From the NCBI RefSeq assembly GCF_003967355.1, contig NZ_BIFH01000048.1:1-64000 (forward strand): a DNA stretch of 64,000 nt. Direction: 5' to 3'. This DNA comes from Embleya hyalina (GTDB taxonomy: Bacteria; Actinomycetota; Actinomycetes; Streptomycetales; Streptomycetaceae). The translations under genes were made by a program, and so were the position numbers. Below are positions 52,674 through 60,714 of this stretch, piece by piece; the stretch's first letter is position 1, and every line of letters begins with the position of its first letter. The notes under the pieces are model-generated. The model had not been told where the DNA came from. It worked only from the letters and a program-made list of their open reading frames with translations, and did no database searches.

Positions 52674-54392
52674 GTGATTTCGATGCCCGCCCGCAAGCCA
52701 CGACGGGCGTCGGCGGCGGCCACGAGAAGCACCCCGCTGCTTCTCGACCGCGGCCGGGCCAAGCACCGACTCGCGGACCACCGCTTCGACGTGCTCGTCG
52801 TCGGCGGCGGCGTCACCGGCGCGTACGCCGCGCTCGACGCGGCCTCGCGCGGCCTGGACGTGGCCCTGGTGGAGAAGGACGACTTCGCCTCCGGGACCTC
52901 CTCCAAGTCGTCGAAGATGGTGCACGGCGGCCTGCGCTACATCGAGCAGGGCAACGTCAACCTGGTCCGCCACTCGCTCCTGGAAAGACACCGCTTCCGC
53001 AAGAACGCGCCGCACCTGGTGCACCGCCTGCCGTTCCTGTTCCCGATCCTGGAGAAGGAGGGCGTCTTCGACGCCCGGCTCGCCAAGGGCTTCGAGGGCC
53101 TGCTGTGGACCTACGACCTGGTCGGCGGCTGGCGGATCGGCAAGCTGCACCAGCGACTGACCGTCGACGAGGTACTGGCCCACGCGCCGACGCTGCGCGC
53201 GGACAGCCTCCGGGGCGGGCTGATGTACTTCGACGGCCGCGCCGACGACGCCCGTCTGGTGCTGACCATCGTGCGTACCGCCGCCGCGCTGGGCGCCACC
53301 GTGCTCAACGGCGCCACGGTCGACCGGATCCTGACCGAACGCGGCCGCACCGCCGGGGCCCGGATCGAGGTCGACGGCGAGCGCTTCGACGTGCGCGCCT
53401 CCGCCGTGGTCAACGCCACCGGCGTGTGGAGCGACACCGTCGACGGACTGGCCGACGACGACCACCGCCCGCAGGTACGACCCGCCAAGGGCGTGCACAT
53501 CGTGGTGCCGTGGCACAAGGTCCGGATCGACTGCACGGTCACCGTGCCCATCCCGGGCCGGGCCCGCCGCGCCACCTGCACCCGCTGGGGCGACGCGGTC
53601 GTGCTCGGCACCACCGACGAGGACTACCGCGGCTCGATCGACGACGTGCACTGCACCCGCCCGGAGATGGAGTTCCTGCTCGAAGGCGCCAACACCGCGT
53701 TCGAGGGCCGGCTCACCCCGGACGACGTGATCGGCAGCATCGGCGGCCTGCGTCCGCTCGTCGGCGGCAAGGAGGGCGCCACCCTCGACATGAGCCGCGA
53801 CCACCACATCTCGGTCGGCCGCGGCGGCATGGTCACCGTCACCGGCGGCAAGCTCACCACCAGCCGGCACATGGGCGAACTGGTGATCGACAAGGTGATG
53901 CAGGTCCTGGGCCGCAAGGGCCGCAGCCGCACCACCAACCTGCCGCTGATCGGCGGCGCCGGCTACGACGCCGAGGCGGTCGCCGCGTCCGGCGGCCTGG
54001 CCGCGCACCTGGGCGAGCGCTACGGCACCGAGGCCCGCTTCGTCTCCGACCTGCTCGCCGAGGACGCCACGCTCGCCGAGCCGGTCGTCGCGGGCATGCC
54101 GTACATCAGGGCCGAGGTCGTCTACGCGGCCCGCTCCGAGATGGCCCGCTCGGTGGACGACGTGCTCTCCCGACGCACCCGCTCGCGCCTGTTCGCCCGC
54201 GACGCCTCGGCCGCCGCGGCCCCCGAGGTCGGTCGGCTGCTCGGCGCCGAACTGGGCCTGACCGCCGCGCAGATCGACCGCCAGGTCGCCGACTACCTCG
54301 CCGCCGTGCGGCACGAGAAGGCGGTCCTGCTCGGCGAGCCCGAAGAACCCACATCCGCAACGATCGACGCACCCCAGGGAGCCGCGAAGTGA
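52674..54392 (+). CDS. glpD: FAD-dependent glycerol-3-phosphate dehydrogenase
   Basis: Oxidises glycerol 3-phosphate to dihydroxyacetone phosphate, passing electrons to quinone. 572 residues. The FAD-binding motif VVGGGVTGAYAALDAA spans about 42-57, followed by the family signature SSKSSKMVHGGLRYIEQGN. The C-terminal DAO_C domain is present (VRAEVVYAARSEMARSVDDVLSRRTR-like). GTG 52674 follows CAGGAG by 6 bases. Its TGA overlaps the next start as GTGA. Confidence 0.94.
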   Translation: MISMPARKPRRASAAATRSTPLLLDRGRAKHRLADHRFDVLVVGGGVTGAYAALDAASRGLDVALVEKDDFASGTSSKSSKMVHGGLRYIEQGNVNLVRHSLLERHRFRKNAPHLVHRLPFLFPILEKEGVFDARLAKGFEGLLWTYDLVGGWRIGKLHQRLTVDEVLAHAPTLRADSLRGGLMYFDGRADDARLVLTIVRTAAALGATVLNGATVDRILTERGRTAGARIEVDGERFDVRASAVVNATGVWSDTVDGLADDDHRPQVRPAKGVHIVVPWHKVRIDCTVTVPIPGRARRATCTRWGDAVVLGTTDEDYRGSIDDVHCTRPEMEFLLEGANTAFEGRLTPDDVIGSIGGLRPLVGGKEGATLDMSRDHHISVGRGGMVTVTGGKLTTSRHMGELVIDKVMQVLGRKGRSRTTNLPLIGGAGYDAEAVAASGGLAAHLGERYGTEARFVSDLLAEDATLAEPVVAGMPYIRAEVVYAARSEMARSVDDVLSRRTRSRLFARDASAAAAPEVGRLLGAELGLTAAQIDRQVADYLAAVRHEKAVLLGEPEEPTSATIDAPQGAAK

Positions 54393-55930
54393 TCAGCAGG
54401 CAGACCATCACCAACCCGTTCAACCGCGGCGACTACATCGTGGGCGCGCCCACCCCGGCCAAATGGGCCCGCAACACCCCGATCGGCAGCGGCGACGCGT
54501 CGCTCCAAGGCCGCGTGGTCGAGGTGCCCGCACAGGTGATCGAGGACCTGCGCGGCGTGGCGAAGGCCGTGTACACCGACCGCGACGACGTGGTCGCCCG
54601 TACCCGCGACTGGTGGGCCGGCACCATGATCGGCGAGACCGACGGCCGCCCCGCCACCCCCGACGCGGTGATCGTCGAGGTCGTCGACGCCGACCAGGTG
54701 GCCGCCGTACTGCGGATCTGCCACGCCGCCGGCATCCCGGTCACCGCCTCCGCCGGCCGCAGCAACGTCACCGGCGCCGCGCTGCCCGTGCACGGCGGTG
54801 TCGTGCTCGACCTGTGCGGCCTGAACCGCATCGTCTCCTTCGACGCCGAATCGCTCGTCGTCGACGTCGAGGCCGGCATGTTCGGCGACCTGTTCGAGAA
54901 GGAACTCCAGGAGACCCACGGCGTCACCACGGGACACTGGCCGTCGGCGTTCGCCGTCTCCACCGTCGGCGGCTGGATCGCCTGCCGCGGCGCGGGCCAG
55001 CTCTCCACCCGTTACGGCAAGATCGAGGACATGGTCGTCGGCGTCGACGTGGTGCACGCCGACGGCACCCGGGCCACCTACGGCGACTACCCGCGCGCGG
55101 CCACCGGCCCGGACCTGCGGCAGATCTTCATCGGCTCGGAGGGCACGCTCGGCGTGATCGTCTCCGCGCGCATCCGGGTGCACCCGCTGCCCACCTACGC
55201 CAAGGCGCTCGCGTTCGGCTTCGACACCTTCGCCGAGGGCCTGGACGCGTGCCGCAAGATCATGCAGCGCGGCGCCACCCCGGCGGTGTTGCGCCTGTAC
55301 GACAAGCTGGAGAGCGGGGTGCACTTCGACCACCCCGAGACCAACCTCCTGCTGATCGCCGACGAGGGCGACCCGATCCTGGTCGACGCGATGCTCAAGG
55401 TCAGCGAGGAGGTCTGCCTGACCTACGGCCCCGAACTGGACAGCGACGCCGTGTTCGAGCGCTGGCTCAGGGACCGCATGCTGGTCGGCAAGTCGTCCGA
55501 CGGCTTCACCCCGGGGCCCGGCTTCGTCGCCGACACGCTGGAGATGGCCGGATCGTGGACCGCGCTCGGCGAGGTGTACGACGAGGTGGTCGCGGCGATC
55601 CAGGCGGTGCCCGGCACGCTCGCGGCCTCCGCGCACCAGTCGCACGCGTACACCGACGGCGCCTGCGTCTACTTCTCGCTGCGCGGCGACGTGGACCGGC
55701 CCCGGCGCCGCGACTGGTACCGCGCGGTGTGGGACGCGGCCAACGAGGTGCTGATCCGGCACGGCACCGCGCTCAGCCACCACCACGGTTGCGGACTGCT
55801 GCGCGGCCCGTACCTGCCCGCCGCGCTCGGTGCCGGGTTCGACACGTTCGCCAAGGTCAAGGCCGGCCTCGACCCGGCCGGAATACTCAATCCTGGCAAA
55901 CTGGGCCTGCCCAACCGCTTCGACGCGTGA
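54389..55930 (+). CDS. FAD-binding oxidase, alkyl-DHAP-synthase-like
   Basis: 513 residues of the VAO/FAD_binding_4 family. The FAD PP-loop appears as TASAGRSNVTGAALPVHGG near 125-145, and the C-terminal HHHGCG near 465 matches alkyldihydroxyacetonephosphate synthase (AGPS), which makes ether-lipid precursors from acyl-DHAP. Coupled to glpD, which makes DHAP. Whether it makes an ether bond or oxidises a glycerol derivative is not settled; no DHAP acyltransferase gene is nearby. Confidence 0.85.
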   Translation: MISRQTITNPFNRGDYIVGAPTPAKWARNTPIGSGDASLQGRVVEVPAQVIEDLRGVAKAVYTDRDDVVARTRDWWAGTMIGETDGRPATPDAVIVEVVDADQVAAVLRICHAAGIPVTASAGRSNVTGAALPVHGGVVLDLCGLNRIVSFDAESLVVDVEAGMFGDLFEKELQETHGVTTGHWPSAFAVSTVGGWIACRGAGQLSTRYGKIEDMVVGVDVVHADGTRATYGDYPRAATGPDLRQIFIGSEGTLGVIVSARIRVHPLPTYAKALAFGFDTFAEGLDACRKIMQRGATPAVLRLYDKLESGVHFDHPETNLLLIADEGDPILVDAMLKVSEEVCLTYGPELDSDAVFERWLRDRMLVGKSSDGFTPGPGFVADTLEMAGSWTALGEVYDEVVAAIQAVPGTLAASAHQSHAYTDGACVYFSLRGDVDRPRRRDWYRAVWDAANEVLIRHGTALSHHHGCGLLRGPYLPAALGAGFDTFAKVKAGLDPAGILNPGKLGLPNRFDA

Positions 55931-55958
55931 GGCGGCCGAGACCCAGCCCAGGTAGGTC

Positions 55959-56615
55959 ATGAACGCCAGTCGACGCCCCGCGAGCGCGCCCCGGATGTCC
56001 TCCGTGTTGTCGTCCGCCTTCGCCGAGGTACCCGTGATCGCGTCGATCATCGGACCCCAGCGCCTGCAGAACTTCCTCGGCGCGCCCGCACGGGTGTGCA
56101 TTCTCGCGTCCATCCCGGTCGGGCAGCTGCCGAACATCGTGCAGCTGCTCGGCCGGGCGGACAAGACGGTGTTCGTCAACGTGGACAGCTGCCCCGGCCT
56201 GGCCCAGGACAAGGGCGCGCTGGAATTCCTCAAGACGATGGGTGCGCACGGCATGGTCAGCACCCGGCTCTCGCTGATGGAGAAGGGCCGCCCGCTCGGG
56301 CTGCTGACCATGCAGAAGGTGTTCGTCACCGACCGCTCCAACATGCGCCGCAGCACCGACGCGATCGCGCGCGGCGGCCCCGACCTGGTCGAGATCATGC
56401 CGTCGCCGATCGTGGCCCGGATGACCCCCGAGGCCAAACGCGCGATGTCGCCGTTCGTCGCGGCCGGCTTCGTGGAGACCGCCGAGGACGCCGCCGCCGC
56501 GCTCGCGCTCGGCGCGGTCGCCGTGGCCACGTCCGACCCCCGGTTGTGGGATCTGCGACGCGACCGGCTCGGCGCGACCGCGCCACCCCCGCCATCCGCT
56601 TCCTCCGCTCCGTAG
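55959..56615 (+). CDS. glpP: GlpP-family glycerol-3-phosphate-responsive antiterminator
   Basis: 218 residues. Matches Bacillus GlpP along its length: VNVDSCPGLAQDKGALEFL, MGAHGMVSTR, GPDLVEIMPSPIV and FVAAGFVETAEDAAAALALG. GlpP binds leader RNA of glpD in the presence of glycerol 3-phosphate and prevents termination. Here it lies downstream of glpD in the operon, 28 bases after the AGPS-like gene. The N-terminal ~25 residues and the Pro/Ser-rich tail are extra. Confidence 0.88.
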   Translation: MNASRRPASAPRMSSVLSSAFAEVPVIASIIGPQRLQNFLGAPARVCILASIPVGQLPNIVQLLGRADKTVFVNVDSCPGLAQDKGALEFLKTMGAHGMVSTRLSLMEKGRPLGLLTMQKVFVTDRSNMRRSTDAIARGGPDLVEIMPSPIVARMTPEAKRAMSPFVAAGFVETAEDAAAALALGAVAVATSDPRLWDLRRDRLGATAPPPPSASSAP

Positions 56616-56633
56616 TACGTAGGAGAACCACCC

Positions 56634-56933
56634 TTGAGTTACGTAGTCGTCGCCCGCTATCTCACCCACCCCGACGCGCAGGACCGGGTACTGGCCCTGC
56701 TCGACGAGATGACCCGCCACTCGCTGGCCGAACCCGGCTGCCGGAGCTACCGCGTGCACCAGGGCACGGAGGAGGCCCGGACGATCGTGCTCGTCGAGGA
56801 GTACGACGCCGAGGCCGACTTCACCGCGCACTGCGCCTCCGCGCACTTCCGGGAGATCGTGCTCGGCGAGGTGGTGCCGCTGCTGGTGAGCCGGGACGTG
56901 GTCCGGCTCACCCCGCGCGAGGTCGCGCCGTGA
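56634..56933 (+). CDS. ABM-domain protein (antibiotic biosynthesis monooxygenase-like)
   Basis: 99 residues, one dimeric alpha/beta-barrel (ABM) domain: VVVARYLTHPDAQDRVLALL, EPGCRSYRVHQG, and VLVEEYDAEADFTAHCAS. The family includes quinone monooxygenases and YgiN-like proteins. The start is a TTG at 56634, rare but preceded by AGGAGA. The stop overlaps the next start as GTGA. Confidence 0.86.
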   Translation: MSYVVVARYLTHPDAQDRVLALLDEMTRHSLAEPGCRSYRVHQGTEEARTIVLVEEYDAEADFTAHCASAHFREIVLGEVVPLLVSRDVVRLTPREVAP

Positions 56934-58078
56934 GGATGCGGGCGGCCGTGCTGCGCGGGACTTCGCAGGCCCGGCCGTACGGGACGAGCCGGCCGGTCGC
57001 GATCGAGGACGTGGAACTGGGCGACCCGCGTGCGGGCGAGGTGCTGGTCCGGATCGCCGCCGCGAGCCTGTGCCACTCCGACCTGTCCGTGGTCAACGGG
57101 GATCGGGTCCGGCCGCTGCCGATGGCGCTCGGGCACGAGGCGGTCGGCGTGGTCGAGGCGGTCGGGCCCGGGGTGGACCGGGTCGTGCCGGGCGAGCACG
57201 TCGCGCTCGTGTTCGTGCCCAGCTGCGGCCACTGCGTGCGGTGCGACGAGGGCCGGCCGGCGCTGTGCTCGGCCGCCGCCGCGGCCAACGGCTCGGGCGG
57301 GCTGCTGCACGGGCCGTCGCTGCTCCGGGACGCGGGCGGCGCGGTGGTGCACCACCAGCTCGGGGTGTCCGCGTTCGCCGAATTCGCCGTGGTGGCGCAG
57401 GAGTCGGTGGTGCCGATCCCGCGCGACGTGCCGTTCGAGGTGGCGTCGATGTTCGGCTGCGCGGTGCTGACCGGGGCGGGTGCGGTGATCAACACGGCGG
57501 CGGTACGTCCCGGCCAGTCGGTCGCGGTGTTCGGCCTGGGCGGGGTCGGCCTGTCCGCCGTGCTCGGCGCGCGGGCGGCCGGGGCGTACCCGATCGTCGC
57601 GGTCGACCCGGTCCCCGCGAAGCGCGACCTGGCGCTGCGGCTCGGCGCGTCGCACGCCTTCCACCCGGACGAGGCGGTCGGCTCGATCGGCGACCTGATC
57701 GGCGGCGGCCCGGACGTGGTGATCGAGGCGGTCGGCAGCGCGGGCGTGATCGCGGACTGCCTGGCGGCGGTGGGCCGAGGCGGCCGGGTGGTCTCCGTCG
57801 GCCTGCCCGCGCCGGGACGGCGGCTGGACGCGGTGCCGGCCCTGGCCTTCGCCGGCGAGGGCAAGTCGCTGATCGGCTCGTACATGGGCGACGCGGTCCC
57901 CCGCCGCGACATTCCCCGCTACCTGGCCCTGTGGCGGGCCGGGCGGATGCCGGTCGAACTGCTGCACACCGGCACGGTGGAACTGGACGATCTGAACGAG
58001 GCGATGGAGGCGCTGGCAAGCGGCGAGGCGATCCGCCAGGTGATCCGCACGGGGGCGCCGGTGGGAGCGCGGCGGTAG
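56930..58078 (+). CDS. Zinc-dependent alcohol dehydrogenase
   Basis: 382 residues, medium-chain reductase. Catalytic zinc ligands are Cys in SLCHSDLS and His/Glu in GHEAVG; the structural zinc lobe CGHCVRCDEGRPALC has four cysteines. The NAD-binding motif is GLGGVGLSAVLGARAAG. Members of this group oxidise alcohols or S-(hydroxymethyl) thiols. Last gene of the operon; it may oxidise or reduce a glycerol-derived aldehyde (inference). GTG 56930, alternative ATG 56936. Confidence 0.92.
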   Translation: MRMRAAVLRGTSQARPYGTSRPVAIEDVELGDPRAGEVLVRIAAASLCHSDLSVVNGDRVRPLPMALGHEAVGVVEAVGPGVDRVVPGEHVALVFVPSCGHCVRCDEGRPALCSAAAAANGSGGLLHGPSLLRDAGGAVVHHQLGVSAFAEFAVVAQESVVPIPRDVPFEVASMFGCAVLTGAGAVINTAAVRPGQSVAVFGLGGVGLSAVLGARAAGAYPIVAVDPVPAKRDLALRLGASHAFHPDEAVGSIGDLIGGGPDVVIEAVGSAGVIADCLAAVGRGGRVVSVGLPAPGRRLDAVPALAFAGEGKSLIGSYMGDAVPRRDIPRYLALWRAGRMPVELLHTGTVELDDLNEAMEALASGEAIRQVIRTGAPVGARR

Positions 58079-58097
58079 GCCCGGGGGCGCGCGACGA

Positions 58098-58136
58098 TGC
58101 CCCGACTCGTCGGCTACTCGCCTTCGGGTCGGGGCA
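58098..58136. terminator. Bidirectional hairpin at operon end
   Basis: TGCCCCGAC at 58098-58106 pairs with GTCGGGGCA at 58128-58136, nine perfect pairs. It lies 20 bases past the dehydrogenase stop and overlaps the last codons of the convergent DUF397 gene. Confidence 0.55.
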
Positions 58137-58365
58137 CTTCCGCGTCGTCCATGGCCGGGGCGGGCGTCGGGAGCGGCGTTCGGCCGCGCAGCGAAGACGT
58201 CAGGGCCGCCCAGGAGGGCGCGGCGACGACGAGGTGGCCCACACTCGGGTCCTTGGAGTCGCGGACCGCCCGGTCGGCAGACGGGGTCACGGCTGTTTCC
58301 ACACAGTTCGCCCCACTGTCCGAGTAGGACGACTTACGCCATTCCGATGCGATTTCGCGATTCAC
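58114..58365 (-). CDS. DUF397-domain protein
   Basis: 83 residues. The DUF397 core is WRKSSYSDSGANCVETAV followed by AVRDSKDP. Such small acidic proteins are paired with XRE regulators in actinomycetes, where they modulate development or antibiotic genes. It follows the XRE gene by 6 bases. The GTG start is at 58365. Confidence 0.9.
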   Translation of the reverse strand: MNREIASEWRKSSYSDSGANCVETAVTPSADRAVRDSKDPSVGHLVVAAPSWAALTSSLRGRTPLPTPAPAMDDAEVPRPEGE

Positions 58366-58371
58366 GTGCCT

Positions 58372-59244
58372 TCATCCCCTCTTCTCGGCCTTTCGCAACA
58401 CTTCCGTCATGAGCGCCGCGGAGTCCGCGGCACTGTGGGCAGCCGTACGCAGGGCATCGAAAACGAGCGCGTACCCCGACAGTTCCTCCGGCTTCTCGAG
58501 ATAATGACTGCCCGTCAGGTCCTCCAGGAAGACAGTGTCCGCCAGGGCGCGCCTGTCGAACGAGAACATCACGAACGGCCCACTCATCCCCGCATGCTCG
58601 ACGGGACTGGTCGGCAGGATCTGAATCGTGACGTTGTCGCGCTCGCCCACCGTCAAAAGGGACTCGAGCTGCTCGCGATGGATGGCGGGTGTACCGGCCA
58701 CGCTTGTCACCGCGGGTTCCCAGATGATGGCGTGGAGCCGCAGACCGGCGTCGGTCTCGATCCGCGCTTGCCTCTCGCGCCTGATGTCAAGCAGTTGTTC
58801 GGAGCGTTCGGGCGCGAGCATCGCCGGGTTGGCGCGCATTACCGTTCGAGCGTAGCCGGCCGTCTGCAAGAGCCCTGGAATGAGCGCCGATTGCCAGGTT
58901 CGAATGCACTGCGCGTCCCATTCCAACCCGATGAAGTCGGCATAGTACGGCGCGATCGTGTCCCGACCGTACGGCTCCCACCAACCCTGCCTGTTGCCGT
59001 CCTTCGCGAGCCGTTCCAGGTATGCGCGCCGATGTGGGTCGGTCACCCCGTAGTGGTCCAACAGCACCCGGAGATCGATCACTCGGGTCGTAACCGCGCC
59101 GGTCTCCATCCTGGAGATCTTCGGCTGACTGCACGCGAGGATCGAGGCGACCCGAGCCGTCGTCAGGCCGGCCGCCTCTCTCAGCTTCCGCAGCTCCGCG
59201 CCCAGACGCCGCGAGCGCACGGTGGGCTTGCCTCCAGCGGGCAT
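58372..59244 (-). CDS. XRE-family regulator with DUF5753 domain
   Basis: 290 residues. The N-terminal helix-turn-helix (about 10-70) contains LGAELRKLREAAGLTTARVASILACSQPKISRME. The rest is the DUF5753 ligand-like domain: EWDAQCIRTWQSALIPGLLQT, and late FVMFSFDRR and VFLEDLTGSHYLEKPEEL. With the adjacent DUF397 it makes the standard actinomycete regulator pair. It should bind the palindromes at 59315-59363. Confidence 0.93.
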   Translation of the reverse strand: MPAGGKPTVRSRRLGAELRKLREAAGLTTARVASILACSQPKISRMETGAVTTRVIDLRVLLDHYGVTDPHRRAYLERLAKDGNRQGWWEPYGRDTIAPYYADFIGLEWDAQCIRTWQSALIPGLLQTAGYARTVMRANPAMLAPERSEQLLDIRRERQARIETDAGLRLHAIIWEPAVTSVAGTPAIHREQLESLLTVGERDNVTIQILPTSPVEHAGMSGPFVMFSFDRRALADTVFLEDLTGSHYLEKPEELSGYALVFDALRTAAHSAADSAALMTEVLRKAEKRG

Positions 59245-59314
59245 GGATCGCGCCTTCCCGGTCGGGTGTTCCCCGTCTTTCGGTGAAGGCTAGCGACCAC
59301 CCGAGCGGCACCAC

Positions 59315-59363
59315 GTGTTCTGCATCGTATGCAGAACACGGCTTGCAGGATGCATACGATGCA
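59315..59363. promoter_or_regulatory. Pair of TGCAT-NNN-ATGCA palindromes
   Basis: Site 1 at 59315-59339 is GTGTTCTGCAT-cgt-ATGCAGAACAC, eleven perfect pairs. Site 2 at 59351-59363 is TGCAT-acg-ATGCA. Centres are 30 bases apart. They lie between the divergent XRE gene and the phosphotransferase-like gene and are probable operators of the XRE protein. Confidence 0.65.
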
Positions 59364-59432
59364 GCTACCGAGCGGCGATTCCGTCGTGCGGGGCAGGGCG
59401 ACACCGACCGTGACCGACGCGAAAGGCACCGC

Positions 59433-60275
59433 ATGGAGCACCGCTGGACATGGCACGAACTGCCCGAACCGGTCCGCGCGGAAATCGAGTCGGTCACCGG
59501 TCCGGTACACGAGGCGGAACCGCTCCCCGAAGGGCTGACATCACCGTTCGCGGCCGTGCTTCGGGTGCCGGGGCGAAGCGTGTTCGTCAAGGGCACGCCG
59601 ACCACGAACGACACAGCCGTCGCCCGCCAGCGGCGGGAGGCGACGGCGGCCCCGTCGGTCGGTGGACGCGTGGCGCCGACCATGCTGGGCCATCTCGCGC
59701 CCCCCGGTTGGGACGTGCTCCTGTTCACCCACGCGGCCGGGCGGCACGCCGACCTCACCCCCCGCGGGAACGACCTGACCTCCTTCGCGCACGCCCTGGG
59801 TCGAGCGGGCCGTATCCGCGCGCCGCACGGGCTCGACCTGCCGCCGCTCGCCGACCGGTGGGCCAAACACCTCACCCCTGACGAACGCGCCCTGCTCGGC
59901 GGGACACACCTGCTGCACACCGACCTGAACCCGCGGAACGTGATCGTCGAAGACCACGGAAACGGCGCACGAACCTGTTTCGTGGACTGGGGCATGTCCG
60001 CCATCGGACCCGCGTGGGCGGAACTCGCCTACGTCTACATGTTATTGCTGTGGTCCGATCACACACCCGAAGCGGCACACGCGTGGTTGCGACAGTTCCC
60101 GGCCTGGCGAGCGGCATCCAACGCGGGCATCAGAGCATTCATCACCGGCGCAACCACAGAAACAACCACCCACGACCAGGCCGGTCACTGGACATCACTA
60201 CTCACACACCGACACAACCAAAACCCAACCCAGCCCACCCAACACATGAACCCAATCAGCCCGCCCGGCACATGA
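59433..60275 (+). CDS. Phosphotransferase (APH-like kinase)
   Basis: 280 residues with kinase motifs FVKGTP (ATP-site Lys), HTDLNPRNVIV near 162 (catalytic Asp, Asn) and CFVDWGMS near 183 (metal Asp). Substrate unknown. ATG 59433 follows GAAAGG by 6 bases. The last ~15 codons run into the intergenic repeat array: the stop codon belongs to a repeat unit, and the tail is Asn/Pro/Gln-rich, unlike the rest. The normal C-terminus may have been replaced. Confidence 0.8.
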   Translation: MEHRWTWHELPEPVRAEIESVTGPVHEAEPLPEGLTSPFAAVLRVPGRSVFVKGTPTTNDTAVARQRREATAAPSVGGRVAPTMLGHLAPPGWDVLLFTHAAGRHADLTPRGNDLTSFAHALGRAGRIRAPHGLDLPPLADRWAKHLTPDERALLGGTHLLHTDLNPRNVIVEDHGNGARTCFVDWGMSAIGPAWAELAYVYMLLLWSDHTPEAAHAWLRQFPAWRAASNAGIRAFITGATTETTTHDQAGHWTSLLTHRHNQNPTQPTQHMNPISPPGT

Positions 60276-60700
60276 ACCCAAACAGCCCGGCCGGCGTTTG
60301 AGGCCAAATAGCCTGGCCGGCGCTTGAGGCCACCTCGGCCGGAGGCCGGGGAACACTCAGCCCGGCTGGCACATGAACCCAAACAGCCCACCCGGCGCAT
60401 GAACCCAATCAGCCCGGCCGGCGCTTGAGGCCACCTCGGCCGGAGGCCGGGTCACCCTCAGCCCGGCCGGCGCCTGAGGCCAAACAGCCGGGCTGGCGCT
60501 TGAGGCGAAACAGCCCGGCCGGCGCTTGAGGCCACCTCGGCCGAAGGCCGGGTCACCCAGCCCGGCCGGCGCTTGAGGCCAAATCAGCCCCGCCAGCGCT
60601 TGAGGCGAAACAGCCCGGCCGGCGCTTGAGGCCACCTCGGCCGAAGGCCGGGTCACCCAGCCCGGCCGGCGCTTGAGGCCAAAAGCCCGGCCGGCAGGCC
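60231..60700. repeat. Array of ~26-base imperfect repeats, two longer units tandem at 100-base period
   Basis: Fourteen or so units of the type CAGCCCGGCCGGCGCTTGAG start near 60231, 60257, 60283, 60309, 60358, 60384, 60410, 60459, 60485, 60511, 60558, 60585, 60611 and 60658, with a truncated one near 60684. Spacing is 26 bases, or about 48 when a 22-base palindromic insert (CCTCGGCC, GAGGCCGGG) intervenes. Some units end in CACATGAACCCA instead. The sequence 60496-60583 is repeated exactly at 60596-60683. Confidence 0.85.
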
Positions 60701-60714
60701 GCCGGGGCGCGGCG

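Noticed and set aside
60231-60700. CRISPR array
   Set aside because: Units are imperfect and there are no unique spacers of constant length; the intervening sequence is itself repeated, and no cas gene is near.
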